NCBI GenBank assembly: GCA_012033335.1
Contig: JAAURB010000010.1
Span: 1 to 64,000, forward strand
DNA: 64,000 nt
Direction: 5' to 3'
From: Oscillatoriales cyanobacterium RM2_1_1
GTDB lineage: Bacteria > Cyanobacteriota > Cyanobacteriia > Cyanobacteriales > Microcoleaceae
The notes beneath the pieces are model-generated. The model worked only from the letters and a program-made list of their open reading frames with translations. It searched no databases and was not told the origin of the DNA. Below, piece by piece: positions 27,568-35,964 of this stretch. Made by a program: the position numbers and the translations under genes. Every line of letters starts with the position of its first letter. Within the stretch, counting starts at the first letter, position 1.

Positions 27568-28542
27568 GTGCCAGAGCTTCCAGAGGTTGAGACAGTTAAA
27601 CAAGGTCTGAATCAAACAACCTTGAATGCCAAAATCTTGGGTGGGGATGTGTTGCTGGAACGCACCATCGCCCACCCTTTCTCAATGTCTGAGTTTGTTC
27701 AAGGGCTAGAAGGACGGGTGATTTCCCAGTGGCACCGTCGGGGCAAGTATTTACTCGCTGAATTAACCCAGGCTGATGGGGAGTTTCAGGCGCTTGGCTC
27801 AAGGTCTCAAGGATTACAAGAAGGACAGATCACCGCTTCATCTCTGTTTAACCCTGAGAAAATTGTGAGTTCCGCCGGATGGCTAGGGGTGCATCTGCGA
27901 ATGACAGGACAACTCCTCTGGGTAAGTCCAGATCAACCCTTGGAGAAGCACTGCCGGGTACGATTATTTTTTCAAAGTTCCTGGTCAAGTTCCCTGCAAA
28001 ATCGTTGGGAACTCCGGTTTGTTGATCAGCGTACCTTCGGACAAATGTGGTGGGTTCCCCCCGGTCAAGCCCCAGCAGAGATTATCACCGGACTGCAACA
28101 GTTAGGGCCAGAACCATTTGACCCCAAGTTTTCTGTGAATTATTTGACGACCCAACTGCATTCCCGTCAGCGCCCGATTAAAAATGCCCTGCTGGATCAA
28201 CGGCTGGTGGCCGGGATTGGCAATATTTACGCCGATGAAGCTCTATTTTTAAGTGGAATTCAACCAACAGTTCTCTGTAGTCAGTTGAAACGGCAACAGA
28301 TTCAAGCGCTACATAGTCAAATCTGCACAGTTCTTCAAAATGCCATTCAGGTAGGCGGTACAACCATTCGTAACTTTCTCAATGTAGCAGGGTTGAATGG
28401 CAACTACGGTCAAACCGCCTGGGTTTACAACCGTGCTGGAAAACCCTGTCGAGTCTGTGGCACCCCCATTCAACGCCTAAAACTGGCGGGGCGCTCGGCC
28501 CATTTTTGTCCTGTATGTCAGAAGTCAGCTTCAGGTCGCTGA
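27568..28542 (+). CDS. mutM: formamidopyrimidine-DNA glycosylase (Fpg/MutM)
   Basis: This enzyme removes 8-oxoguanine and formamidopyrimidines and nicks the DNA. The start is GTG at 27568 because catalysis needs proline as residue 2 (mature PELPEVETV); the in-frame TTG two codons upstream would bury it. Glu3 and the lysine in HRRGKYLL are also present. The zinc finger CRVCG...CPVC closes the protein. An insert of about 25 residues near 70-100 (GSRSQGLQEGQITASS) makes it longer (324 residues) than the usual 270-290, as in some other cyanobacteria. Confidence 0.96.
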   Translation: MPELPEVETVKQGLNQTTLNAKILGGDVLLERTIAHPFSMSEFVQGLEGRVISQWHRRGKYLLAELTQADGEFQALGSRSQGLQEGQITASSLFNPEKIVSSAGWLGVHLRMTGQLLWVSPDQPLEKHCRVRLFFQSSWSSSLQNRWELRFVDQRTFGQMWWVPPGQAPAEIITGLQQLGPEPFDPKFSVNYLTTQLHSRQRPIKNALLDQRLVAGIGNIYADEALFLSGIQPTVLCSQLKRQQIQALHSQICTVLQNAIQVGGTTIRNFLNVAGLNGNYGQTAWVYNRAGKPCRVCGTPIQRLKLAGRSAHFCPVCQKSASGR

Positions 28543-28626
28543 GTGACATCGAAAACCTTAACTTCCATAAAAAATCGTCACAATGGAAAATGATCAAGGA
28601 TATTGCAGCGGTTTAGGAAATTGGTC

Positions 28627-29178
28627 ATGGTCAATACAGCACCACGAATTTATGTCACCCCTGAACTGTTCTGGCAACTGTGCCAGGTTAATCCTGAGCT
28701 GCGACTCGAACGCACTGCAACCGGAGAATTAATCGTGAACCCACCCACTGGCGGTGATACCGGCAATCGTAACGCTGATTTGATTATTGACTTTGGTATC
28801 TGGAACCGAAAAAACAAATTGGGTAAACTATTTGACTCCTCTACCGGGTTCAAACTGCCCAACGGAGCCACCCGATCCCCTGATGTTTCCTGGGTGAGAT
28901 TGGATCGGTGGACTGGGCTCTCCCCTGAACAACGACGGGGATTTCTTCCCCTCGCCCCTGATTTTGTCCTGGAGTTGATGTCACCTAGCGACAAATTAAC
29001 AGACGTTCAGGAGAAGCTGGAGGAGTACATGGAGAATGGGGTTCTCCTGGGCTGGCTGATCAACCCCGATGGGAAAACCGTTGAGATTTACCATCGGGGG
29101 CAACCCGTTCAACTCCTTAGGATTCCAGCAACCTTGAGGGGTGAGGCAGTATTACCGGGATTTGAGTTGGAGGTGTGA
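28627..29178 (+). CDS. Uma2-family (DUF820) restriction-endonuclease-fold protein
   Basis: This protein of about 183 residues has the PD-(D/E)XK-like pattern of Uma2: RSPDVSWVRLDRW, then PDFVLELMSPSD and EKLEEYMENGVLLGWLINP. Cyanobacterial genomes carry many such genes, with unknown targets and often transposon-linked. ATG at 28627 precedes the family start; a TTG 24 nt upstream is not needed. It is a lone copy here with no transposase nearby. Confidence 0.88.
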   Translation: MVNTAPRIYVTPELFWQLCQVNPELRLERTATGELIVNPPTGGDTGNRNADLIIDFGIWNRKNKLGKLFDSSTGFKLPNGATRSPDVSWVRLDRWTGLSPEQRRGFLPLAPDFVLELMSPSDKLTDVQEKLEEYMENGVLLGWLINPDGKTVEIYHRGQPVQLLRIPATLRGEAVLPGFELEV

Positions 29179-29198
29179 TCCTTGAACTCACCAAACTA

Positions 29199-31805
29199 TC
29201 AAGTCAAAATTGAACCCCCCATCATGCGCTGATAACGCCGCTCCCACTCGACTTGCAAGGTTGGCCACCGTCCTAAACTGGGATCTTGATCGAGCAATTG
29301 TTGGGCAGCGGTGCGGGCAACTTCCAGAATTCCCTGATCTTCCACCAAGCTTGCCAAGACAAAATCTGGTAATCCAGACTGCCGAGTTCCCAAGACCTGA
29401 CCCGGCCCCCGCAGTTGTAAGTCCATTTCTGCAATAAAAAAGCCATCTTGAGATTGTTCTAGAACGTTTAATCTCTGGCGGGCTTCAGGGGTTTTGCTAC
29501 CGGTCATTAGCAGACAATAGGACTTGTGTTCACCGCGACCGACCCGACCCCGCAATTGATGCAGTTGAGACAAACCAAACCGTTCGGCATTTTCAATCAA
29601 CATCACCGTGGCATTAGGGACATCCACACCCACTTCTACCACCGTGGTAGATACCAGAATGTGGGTTTGTTGATCGCGGAATTGACTGATGGCTTGATCC
29701 TTATCGGCACTGGTCATACGGCCATGGAGCAACCCCACCTGAAATTCCGGGAAGACTTTTCCCTGAAGCTTTTCATGTTCTTCCACGGCGGATCGCACGT
29801 CGAGTTTTTCCGACTCTTCCACCAACGGCAACACAATATAAACCTGCCGCCCCTGAACAATTTCCCGGCGAATCAAATCGTAGGCTTGCTGCCGTTGTTG
29901 CCCCGTGAGAACCGTGGTTTGAATCGGTTGGCGACCGGGAGGCAGTTCATCCAATTGACTCACATCTAAATCCCCGTGGAGCGTTAAGGCCAGGGTTCGG
30001 GGAATCGGGGTAGCCGTCATGGTCAGCACATGGGGGGATTCACCTTTTTGCTGGAGCTTGGCCCGCTGTTCCACCCCAAACCGATGCTGTTCATCGATTA
30101 CTACCAACCCCAACCGACTGAAGTTGACCGCATCCTGAATTAAAGCGTGGGTTCCTACCAGTACCGAGAGTTCCCCGGTTTCCAACTGGGCATGGATTTG
30201 CCGTCGCTTAGCAACTTTAGTGGAACCAGTGAGTAATTCCACCGGAAGATGGAGCAGATTAAACCAGGATACAAATTTGCGATAGTGTTGCTCGGCCAGA
30301 ACCTCCGTGGGAGCCATCAGGGCCGTTTGATAGCCCGCCTGAATCGCCGCTAGCATCGCGACTACTGCCACCACAGTTTTGCCCGCTCCCACATCCCCCT
30401 GAACCAGACGATTCATCGGTTCGGAAGAGTTTAAATCCTGCAAAATTTCCTGAACAACCCGACCTTGAGCGTTGGTGAGTTCAAATGGTAAAATCTGATA
30501 AAACTGGTCAATCAGTTTCCCAGTGGGGGACAGCACCACACTGGTTTCGACCACTTTTTGTTGCTGCCGCCGTTGCAGGAGCCACAACTGTAGATAAAAG
30601 AATTCATCAAATACCAATCGCTGCCGAGCCTGGGTGAGCAACTCTGGATTCTCGGGGAAGTGAATATTCTGTATGGCAGTTTGCAAGTCAATCAGCTCAT
30701 GGGTTTGGCGCAGTTCTAGGGGCAACGGTTCTGGTAATTGCTTCACCGTCGGCAACACTGCGGTGACGGCCTTTCTGACAATATCTGCCCCCAATCCTTC
30801 CGTCAGGGGATACACAGGTACCACTCGCCCCACTTTCATGGACTCGATCTGACCCCCGGTGTGATTGAGTACCTCCAGTTCCGGGTTTTCCAGGGTGATG
30901 CCGTATTTGTTGCGTTTGACCAAACCCGAGGCCGCCACAATTGCCCCGGTGGGATAGTTGCGCCGCTGAACGTTTTGCCAAGCAGGGGTTGCATAGCGGC
31001 TTCCAGCATAGAACCGACTGAGTTTGAGCTGGCCGGTGTCATCCACCAGCATCAATTCCAGAATCGTCAACTTCTTGTTGCGAGGACTACTGAAACAGCT
31101 ACAACGCTTGACTCTAGCCATGATCGTCACCGTTTCTCCTGGCTCCAGATCCCGAATCCGGGCATGGTGGCCATAGTCCACATGGTTGCGGGGATAATAG
31201 TACAGCAAGTCGTAAACGGTATAGAGCCCCAAACGGGCCAGGCGATCGCCATTTCTCGGCCCGACAATTCCTTTCAAGGGAGCTTCCAGGGTTAAGTTCT
31301 TTGCCGGTTGTTCCTCTGCCTTAAGGGTTGGAGAAGAATCTTGACGGAGATTGGCTGGCTGCTGGTTCCAGGTTGAGTCTGCAGTAGACCTGACTGCAAC
31401 AGTTGGGGCTCGGGAAATTTGAGACCGGGAACCCGTAGGACTTGACTCAGTAGAGCTTGCATCGGTAGACCGGGACTGCGACGGTTCGATCCCTAGCCGA
31501 CGGCTCTCTTCGACCCTGAGTTTATAGTCACTAAACCGCTGTATTTGTAGCAGGAATCGATGGCTATCTGTGACTAGATTTTGTCGCTCGTAGAGATTCA
31601 TGTCAGGATAGCGGCTGAACTGTTGAGTCAGCTCCCGGCAGCGGTGCTGAGATTCAATCGGTACGATGCCTAGGATTTCACCCAAACTCACTTGCAGAAA
31701 TTCATAGAAGCGGTATTGATGGCCCTGGAGATTTACAAATCCCCGCTCCGCTTCAACCGAAAGTGCTTTCTGGAGCCTGGCCCAGTCAGGCTGAAAAGTT
31801 TCCAT
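29199..31805 (-). CDS. recG: ATP-dependent DNA helicase RecG
   Basis: RecG reverses stalled replication forks and migrates branched DNA. The 868 residues include a cyanobacterial N-terminal extension (about 1-170) with a Ser/Thr-rich linker. The wedge/OB domain follows (RNGDRLARLGLYTVYDLLYY), then the superfamily 2 motor: motif I GDVGAGKT (Lys476), motif II DEQHRFG, motif III TMTATPIPRTLAL, and motif VI QLRGRVGRG. It starts 3 nt after the stop of the 299-residue gene upstream, so the pair is an operon. ATG at 31803-31805. Confidence 0.97.
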   Translation of the reverse strand: METFQPDWARLQKALSVEAERGFVNLQGHQYRFYEFLQVSLGEILGIVPIESQHRCRELTQQFSRYPDMNLYERQNLVTDSHRFLLQIQRFSDYKLRVEESRRLGIEPSQSRSTDASSTESSPTGSRSQISRAPTVAVRSTADSTWNQQPANLRQDSSPTLKAEEQPAKNLTLEAPLKGIVGPRNGDRLARLGLYTVYDLLYYYPRNHVDYGHHARIRDLEPGETVTIMARVKRCSCFSSPRNKKLTILELMLVDDTGQLKLSRFYAGSRYATPAWQNVQRRNYPTGAIVAASGLVKRNKYGITLENPELEVLNHTGGQIESMKVGRVVPVYPLTEGLGADIVRKAVTAVLPTVKQLPEPLPLELRQTHELIDLQTAIQNIHFPENPELLTQARQRLVFDEFFYLQLWLLQRRQQQKVVETSVVLSPTGKLIDQFYQILPFELTNAQGRVVQEILQDLNSSEPMNRLVQGDVGAGKTVVAVVAMLAAIQAGYQTALMAPTEVLAEQHYRKFVSWFNLLHLPVELLTGSTKVAKRRQIHAQLETGELSVLVGTHALIQDAVNFSRLGLVVIDEQHRFGVEQRAKLQQKGESPHVLTMTATPIPRTLALTLHGDLDVSQLDELPPGRQPIQTTVLTGQQRQQAYDLIRREIVQGRQVYIVLPLVEESEKLDVRSAVEEHEKLQGKVFPEFQVGLLHGRMTSADKDQAISQFRDQQTHILVSTTVVEVGVDVPNATVMLIENAERFGLSQLHQLRGRVGRGEHKSYCLLMTGSKTPEARQRLNVLEQSQDGFFIAEMDLQLRGPGQVLGTRQSGLPDFVLASLVEDQGILEVARTAAQQLLDQDPSLGRWPTLQVEWERRYQRMMGGSILT

Positions 31806-31808
31806 AAT

Positions 31809-32708
31809 TCATTCTGATTCATCCTCAAACCAGCTTGAGCGCCATGCGGCTTCTGCCTCTAACACAGCCCGTTCTCGAAACTTTTTACGGTATTCCCGCC
31901 GGATCTTATTCAATTTTCCCATCAGGTTGCGAATTTGATGTCGCCCGGCCATAACAGTAGCATCAGCAAACTCAATTTCATTCAATCGCAGATGAATTGC
32001 CATCAATCGGGTTATCTTGGCGCTTTGACCCTGCTCTAGATCTTCTACTTCGATCATCAGATTAATCAAATTTGGCGGGCTGGCAATGGTTTCAGCCGTT
32101 TCAGCCGTGGACGCAACCTCCAACAATTTCTCAGGCAATTTTTGAGGGAGAACCCTGGAACGCCGAATCAAAAAATTAACATCCCGCGATAGGGTACGGA
32201 GGGTTTTGCTGATGTCTGCATCTATTTTTTCTTGCCAGTTCATCAGGCTCTCTGGCAAGCTGGGAACCGTCTCCACCAGGGTGAGGGCCACGTCACTAGA
32301 GCTTAATTCAAGCAGCAACTCGGAGAAATCCGTCTCTGTAATCAGATCCAGCTCCTCATCTATGGTTTGAGACGTTTGAGTGTCTTCTGGAACCTCATAT
32401 TCCCCCTCGGGAGCTGACTGACTTGAAGACGTGTGAATCAAATCCCTGAGCTGACCATGGGCGACTTGAGCCAGGTGTCGGAGTTCCTGTTGAAAATTCT
32501 GTCTCTCTGAAAATGGCAGCTTCAGGAATGCCTCCGGATATCCCTGAGTGCAGAGGTGATAGGTGGCTAGGGTTAACTGTTGCCGAACAGCCTGCCCCAA
32601 TCCATCAAGGTACTGAGTATAAGCCTGTTTTAAGTCTTCGGTGATCCTAGCGATCGCCTCCTCTAGGTCTGAAATATCCTGTTCAATCTGTTTAATTGAT
32701 CCCGTCAT
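31809..32708 (-). CDS. conserved cyanobacterial coiled-coil protein upstream of recG
   Basis: This 299-residue protein is mostly helical. The first 70 residues are a predicted coiled coil (IEQDISDLEEAIARITEDLK). An acidic linker follows (about 105-140), then another helical region and a C-terminus rich in Arg/Lys and Trp (KIRREYRKKFRERAV, ending SWFEDESE). I do not recognise a domain. Immediate coupling to recG suggests a part in DNA handling, by inference only. Confidence 0.7.
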   Translation of the reverse strand: MTGSIKQIEQDISDLEEAIARITEDLKQAYTQYLDGLGQAVRQQLTLATYHLCTQGYPEAFLKLPFSERQNFQQELRHLAQVAHGQLRDLIHTSSSQSAPEGEYEVPEDTQTSQTIDEELDLITETDFSELLLELSSSDVALTLVETVPSLPESLMNWQEKIDADISKTLRTLSRDVNFLIRRSRVLPQKLPEKLLEVASTAETAETIASPPNLINLMIEVEDLEQGQSAKITRLMAIHLRLNEIEFADATVMAGRHQIRNLMGKLNKIRREYRKKFRERAVLEAEAAWRSSWFEDESE

Positions 32709-32869
32709 TCACCCCAGCTCAACAGCAATAAAAACTACACCAGCCTATCCAAGTGTAGCAAGATCAGACCCGTTAAAGCCCAGGGCTGATCAGCCCGTTA
32801 CCTTGAGATCGCTCCTGATCGAACCCAGATATTATTATCGCAGCTTGAGGACATTGAAACCCTGACTTT

Positions 32870-32907
32870 TTACCGGGCTAAATTCAACTTACCGGGCTAA
32901 ATTCAAT
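32870..32907. repeat. 19-nt tandem duplication
   Basis: TTACCGGGCTAAATTCAA(C/T) occurs twice in direct succession, 27 nt beyond the stop of herA and upstream of the coiled-coil gene's far side. No coding meaning. Confidence 0.9.
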
Positions 32908-32933
32908 GCGAAATTTGATGCGGAATTTACAAG

Positions 32934-34661
32934 TTACCCCAACCGTTTCATAGTTTTTTGAAACCGAGCCTGATCGGCTGCGGTTTTTTGCACTTCTTCT
33001 TTGCGGGTAGCGTAGGCTGGAAAGGGAAACCGGATCAGGATTGGTGCTGGCACTTCCGGTTGTTGAATAAATAGGGAACCAGATTTTAGAAATAATACCC
33101 GCTCCTTGGCTGAAGCCGTGAGAAAGTTATACTCTGGTCGAGTCGCTTCGGCAGAATCCAAACGCCCCACCACTCGAACTGCCGCCTGCCCTACCACGCG
33201 GCGCTCCACTTCTGAGGCGGTCTGTTGAGCCCCAATCAGAATAATTCCCAGGGATCGGCCCCGTTCGGCGATATCGGTCAAGAGAGATTTGATCGGGCTG
33301 CGACCTTCTCGGGGGGCGTACTTGTTGAGTTCGTCCAGGGTGACCATGACAATCGGCTCCCGGCCTTGACGCTCTTTCTGGGTGAATAGTCGCTGCAAAA
33401 TCGTCCCCACTACAAACTTTTGGGCCCGTTCCCCCAGGCGATGAATATCAGCCACAATCACTTGGGCTGGCTCTGACAGGGGATCAAGTCGGAACCGGGC
33501 AATTTCATCGGGGGCCAGATCTCCCCGAATTAAATGTTCAACTTCAGCCCGAATCCCAAACAGGCGACGAATCAAAGCATTGGCCGTGGCCGGAGCATTT
33601 TTACTCAGCCAGCGCTGATCTTCCTCGGTAATTAACTGATGTTCCAGGAACCGGATCAGATCACTAAAGCTCTCAATGGATGTTTTCGGGTGGTCTTCGC
33701 CGTAGGGTTCTACTTCAAGACCAGAGAGGGGTTCACCCAACCTTTTATCCCGGGCATCATTGTCTGTGGCCAGTTGGGCCAGTCGTTCTTCCACATTGGC
33801 GATCAGATAGGGCAAGTTTCCTCGCTCTAGATCTTCCCCGGTGAATAAAAAACTAAACAGGCGATCGCGACAAACCTCCCGAATACTCCACAGGTAAGGG
33901 GTTACCCCTTCTGAGCGTTGATCTAGATTGACTTCAATCTGGGGAACTCCCGGTTTAGGAGTGGCCCGGAAGCTGACGTTTTGAAAGGGAATGGCTGGCA
34001 GGTTGATTTTTTCATAAATCGGAGCCACGTCAGCGGCTTTTTTGTTGAGCTGGTCAATGAAAAATAAATCTTCCCCCTTGACATTAAAAATCAGGGCTTT
34101 GGTGTTGGCTTTGGCTGTTCCTAAGGCCGTGGAATTAAATATGGAATGGAGCAGAAACAGCATGTAGGAGGTTTTAGTAGCGACCCCAGATAATCCTGAA
34201 ATATTCACATGGGCTCCCTTCTCCCCATTGATGAAGGAGAAATTCACCGCTGCCGGCGAACCGTTGGTCATCAGCCCTGCCGAAATCGGTTTGTCCATAC
34301 TGTCAAAGTACAGGGCTTGTTTTAACTCCTGACCCAGGGCCAGTTCGACTACAGTACCCGGAAAAGGCGGCAACAACTCTTCCTCTGGCTCAATCCGGGT
34401 GACCCGAACATGGGCGGTGTAGGAGGTATTGATCGGCAACTGTCCCTGCTGGGCTAGAAAAGTGTCACTATCAAACTGTGCCCCCTCATATTGGGTCTGA
34501 ACCCGATCCACAATCCCATAGAATTCAACCCGGGCGGCGGTATCGGGCCGTTGAGCCACCACCTTGACGACATCGTCTAGTCGTAGGGTTTGACCGGATT
34601 CCACCGCTACCCAAAATTCCAACGGAGTTGCCGGTTGCGTACCGAGAATATAACCAATCAC
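32934..34661 (-). CDS. herA: HerA-like hexameric DNA-pumping ATPase
   Basis: HerA ATPases thread DNA ends for resection together with the nuclease NurA. The 575 residues include an N-terminal HAS-barrel (GYILGTQPATPLEFWVA; VEFYGIVDRVQTQ) and a FtsK/HerA core. The P-loop reads GLSGVATKT with Lys163, where the glycine before the lysine in the usual GKT/GKS is replaced by threonine. Walker B is IVMVTLDELN (Asp443, Glu444). The late motif LIGAQQTASEVERR resembles the family's sensor region. The start is GTG at 34659-34661. It lies 117 nt downstream of nurA on the same strand. Confidence 0.85.
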   Translation of the reverse strand: MIGYILGTQPATPLEFWVAVESGQTLRLDDVVKVVAQRPDTAARVEFYGIVDRVQTQYEGAQFDSDTFLAQQGQLPINTSYTAHVRVTRIEPEEELLPPFPGTVVELALGQELKQALYFDSMDKPISAGLMTNGSPAAVNFSFINGEKGAHVNISGLSGVATKTSYMLFLLHSIFNSTALGTAKANTKALIFNVKGEDLFFIDQLNKKAADVAPIYEKINLPAIPFQNVSFRATPKPGVPQIEVNLDQRSEGVTPYLWSIREVCRDRLFSFLFTGEDLERGNLPYLIANVEERLAQLATDNDARDKRLGEPLSGLEVEPYGEDHPKTSIESFSDLIRFLEHQLITEEDQRWLSKNAPATANALIRRLFGIRAEVEHLIRGDLAPDEIARFRLDPLSEPAQVIVADIHRLGERAQKFVVGTILQRLFTQKERQGREPIVMVTLDELNKYAPREGRSPIKSLLTDIAERGRSLGIILIGAQQTASEVERRVVGQAAVRVVGRLDSAEATRPEYNFLTASAKERVLFLKSGSLFIQQPEVPAPILIRFPFPAYATRKEEVQKTAADQARFQKTMKRLG

Positions 34662-34777
34662 ACCAAAACTCCTTGCTCAATTCAAAAAACCGATTAAAAA
34701 ACTCTGTAACCGTCGGGAAACCAGGGTTTGATTGCCCATGACCCGACTCAATTCCCGCTCCAGAGCCCCAACCGGGG

Positions 34778-35710
34778 TTAAGTTCTGGGGGGCCCGGCGA
34801 TCGCGGTTGGGGTTGAGGCATATTCGGGGATCAAAATACACATTTGATTGGCCACGGCGATTCCCAGCTCCAGCTCAACATCCCCATAGAGATCCATCCG
34901 CACTATGCCGTGGAGCCCATGATAACCCAGGGCTGAGGAATTGATACCCGGTTGACCTGAGCGCAAATACCAGCTCCAGCGCCGTTTGGGGCTTCCCGAT
35001 TCCCCCAGGGCAAAGATCGGAGTCCGTTCTCTCGGCTTGAGCTGCCAGAGAATTTCACCATAGTCCCCCTTCAGGTAAGACCGACCCATGGTTTTGACAT
35101 AGCCCACAGCCAGATCGGGAGAACGATAGGGTTGGTAGAGCAGGGGGCCATCTCGCACCACCACTAGATTGGGCTCCGCCGCAAACTGACTGGCATAGCG
35201 ACTCTCCTCAGTGAGCATCGCCTCCTGAATCAAATTTGTCGGGGTTTGGGGATCGTTGGCGCGATCGCTCATGATCAGGTCATAACTCAACTCCCCTACC
35301 CCCCCATTGGGAACAGGAATCTGGGTTTTTGGAGCCTGAAAACCTCCCCCGGTGGCGATTACCCGCCGAACGATGGGTTTTAGACAAACCGCTTGATTTT
35401 GGCCGCGATCGACGAGAACACCACCAACCGCAACGGTACCAAAAGCCCCGACCACCAGATCATGACCGTTACGCCCCATAAATCGGGCATCAACCCGTCT
35501 GCGTCCATCCACAAACAGAAGACGTTCAGGCAAGGGGGTGGAATTTGGAGCCTGACAGGGGAGCCATTCGGGTTGCTCTACATTGAGGTCAATGGCAATA
35601 TCTGCGGGGGTTTCCTCCGCCGAAAACTGGACTGGGGTATCATAATCTATCCCCCAGGGCTCCAAACGAATCTGATAATTTTTCCAGAAGTTATCCAAGT
35701 GTTCTATCAA
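34778..35710 (-). CDS. nurA: NurA-domain nuclease, partner of HerA
   Basis: NurA is a manganese-dependent RNase H-like nuclease that digests DNA ends with HerA. The 310-residue protein carries the family metal motifs LLFVDGRRRV (Asp68) and VVVRDGPLLY (Asp187). The end GDVELELGIAVANQMCILIP fits the NurA C-terminus. The start appears to be TTG (35708-35710); no ATG lies near. Together with herA it forms a two-gene unit. In archaea the pair works with Mre11-Rad50; no such genes are in the window. Confidence 0.85.
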   Translation of the reverse strand: MIEHLDNFWKNYQIRLEPWGIDYDTPVQFSAEETPADIAIDLNVEQPEWLPCQAPNSTPLPERLLFVDGRRRVDARFMGRNGHDLVVGAFGTVAVGGVLVDRGQNQAVCLKPIVRRVIATGGGFQAPKTQIPVPNGGVGELSYDLIMSDRANDPQTPTNLIQEAMLTEESRYASQFAAEPNLVVVRDGPLLYQPYRSPDLAVGYVKTMGRSYLKGDYGEILWQLKPRERTPIFALGESGSPKRRWSWYLRSGQPGINSSALGYHGLHGIVRMDLYGDVELELGIAVANQMCILIPEYASTPTAIAGPPRT

Positions 35711-35964
35711 TTAATCATCTGTTGATAATCTATCTACTGATATGACGACCACAAATGACTTATAAAAGTGGAGTGAGCACCTTGCCCGTAGGCCAGAAGC
35801 CTGCACCATCACAGATTTTTACAAATTTTTACAAACGAGTTGTATGAGGTATGGATTTATGAGGTACAGATTGAGGAGTGGGTGGCCCATTACGAAACCA
35901 ACTCCCGTATTCCAGCAGCACGGGAAACGCTGTAATCAAACGCTGTAATCATTTGTCCTGGACA
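35711..35964. other. gap with a possible gene remnant and tandem duplication
   Basis: Plus-strand 35842-35935 reads ELYEVWIYEVQIEEW followed by VAHYETNSRIPAARETL and TAA. This looks like the last 30 residues of a protein but has no upstream body. Its end (AAACGCTGTAATC, 35925-35937) is duplicated immediately (35938-35950). A dispersed-repeat-like patch lies at 35765-35810 (TTGCCCGTAGGCCAGAAGCC). The family of the remnant is unknown. Confidence 0.35.

Noticed and set aside
30738-31295. 185-codon frame opposite recG, and similar long antisense frames opposite the kinase (41362-41856) and the DUF255 gene (49871-50365)
   Set aside because: Each lies fully inside a well-supported gene on the other strand and shows His/Gln/Arg-rich shadow composition.
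32934-35710. HerA as part of an anti-phage system such as HerA-SIR2 or HerA-DUF4297
   Set aside because: The adjacent partner is a clear NurA nuclease; no SIR2 or DUF4297 domain is present.
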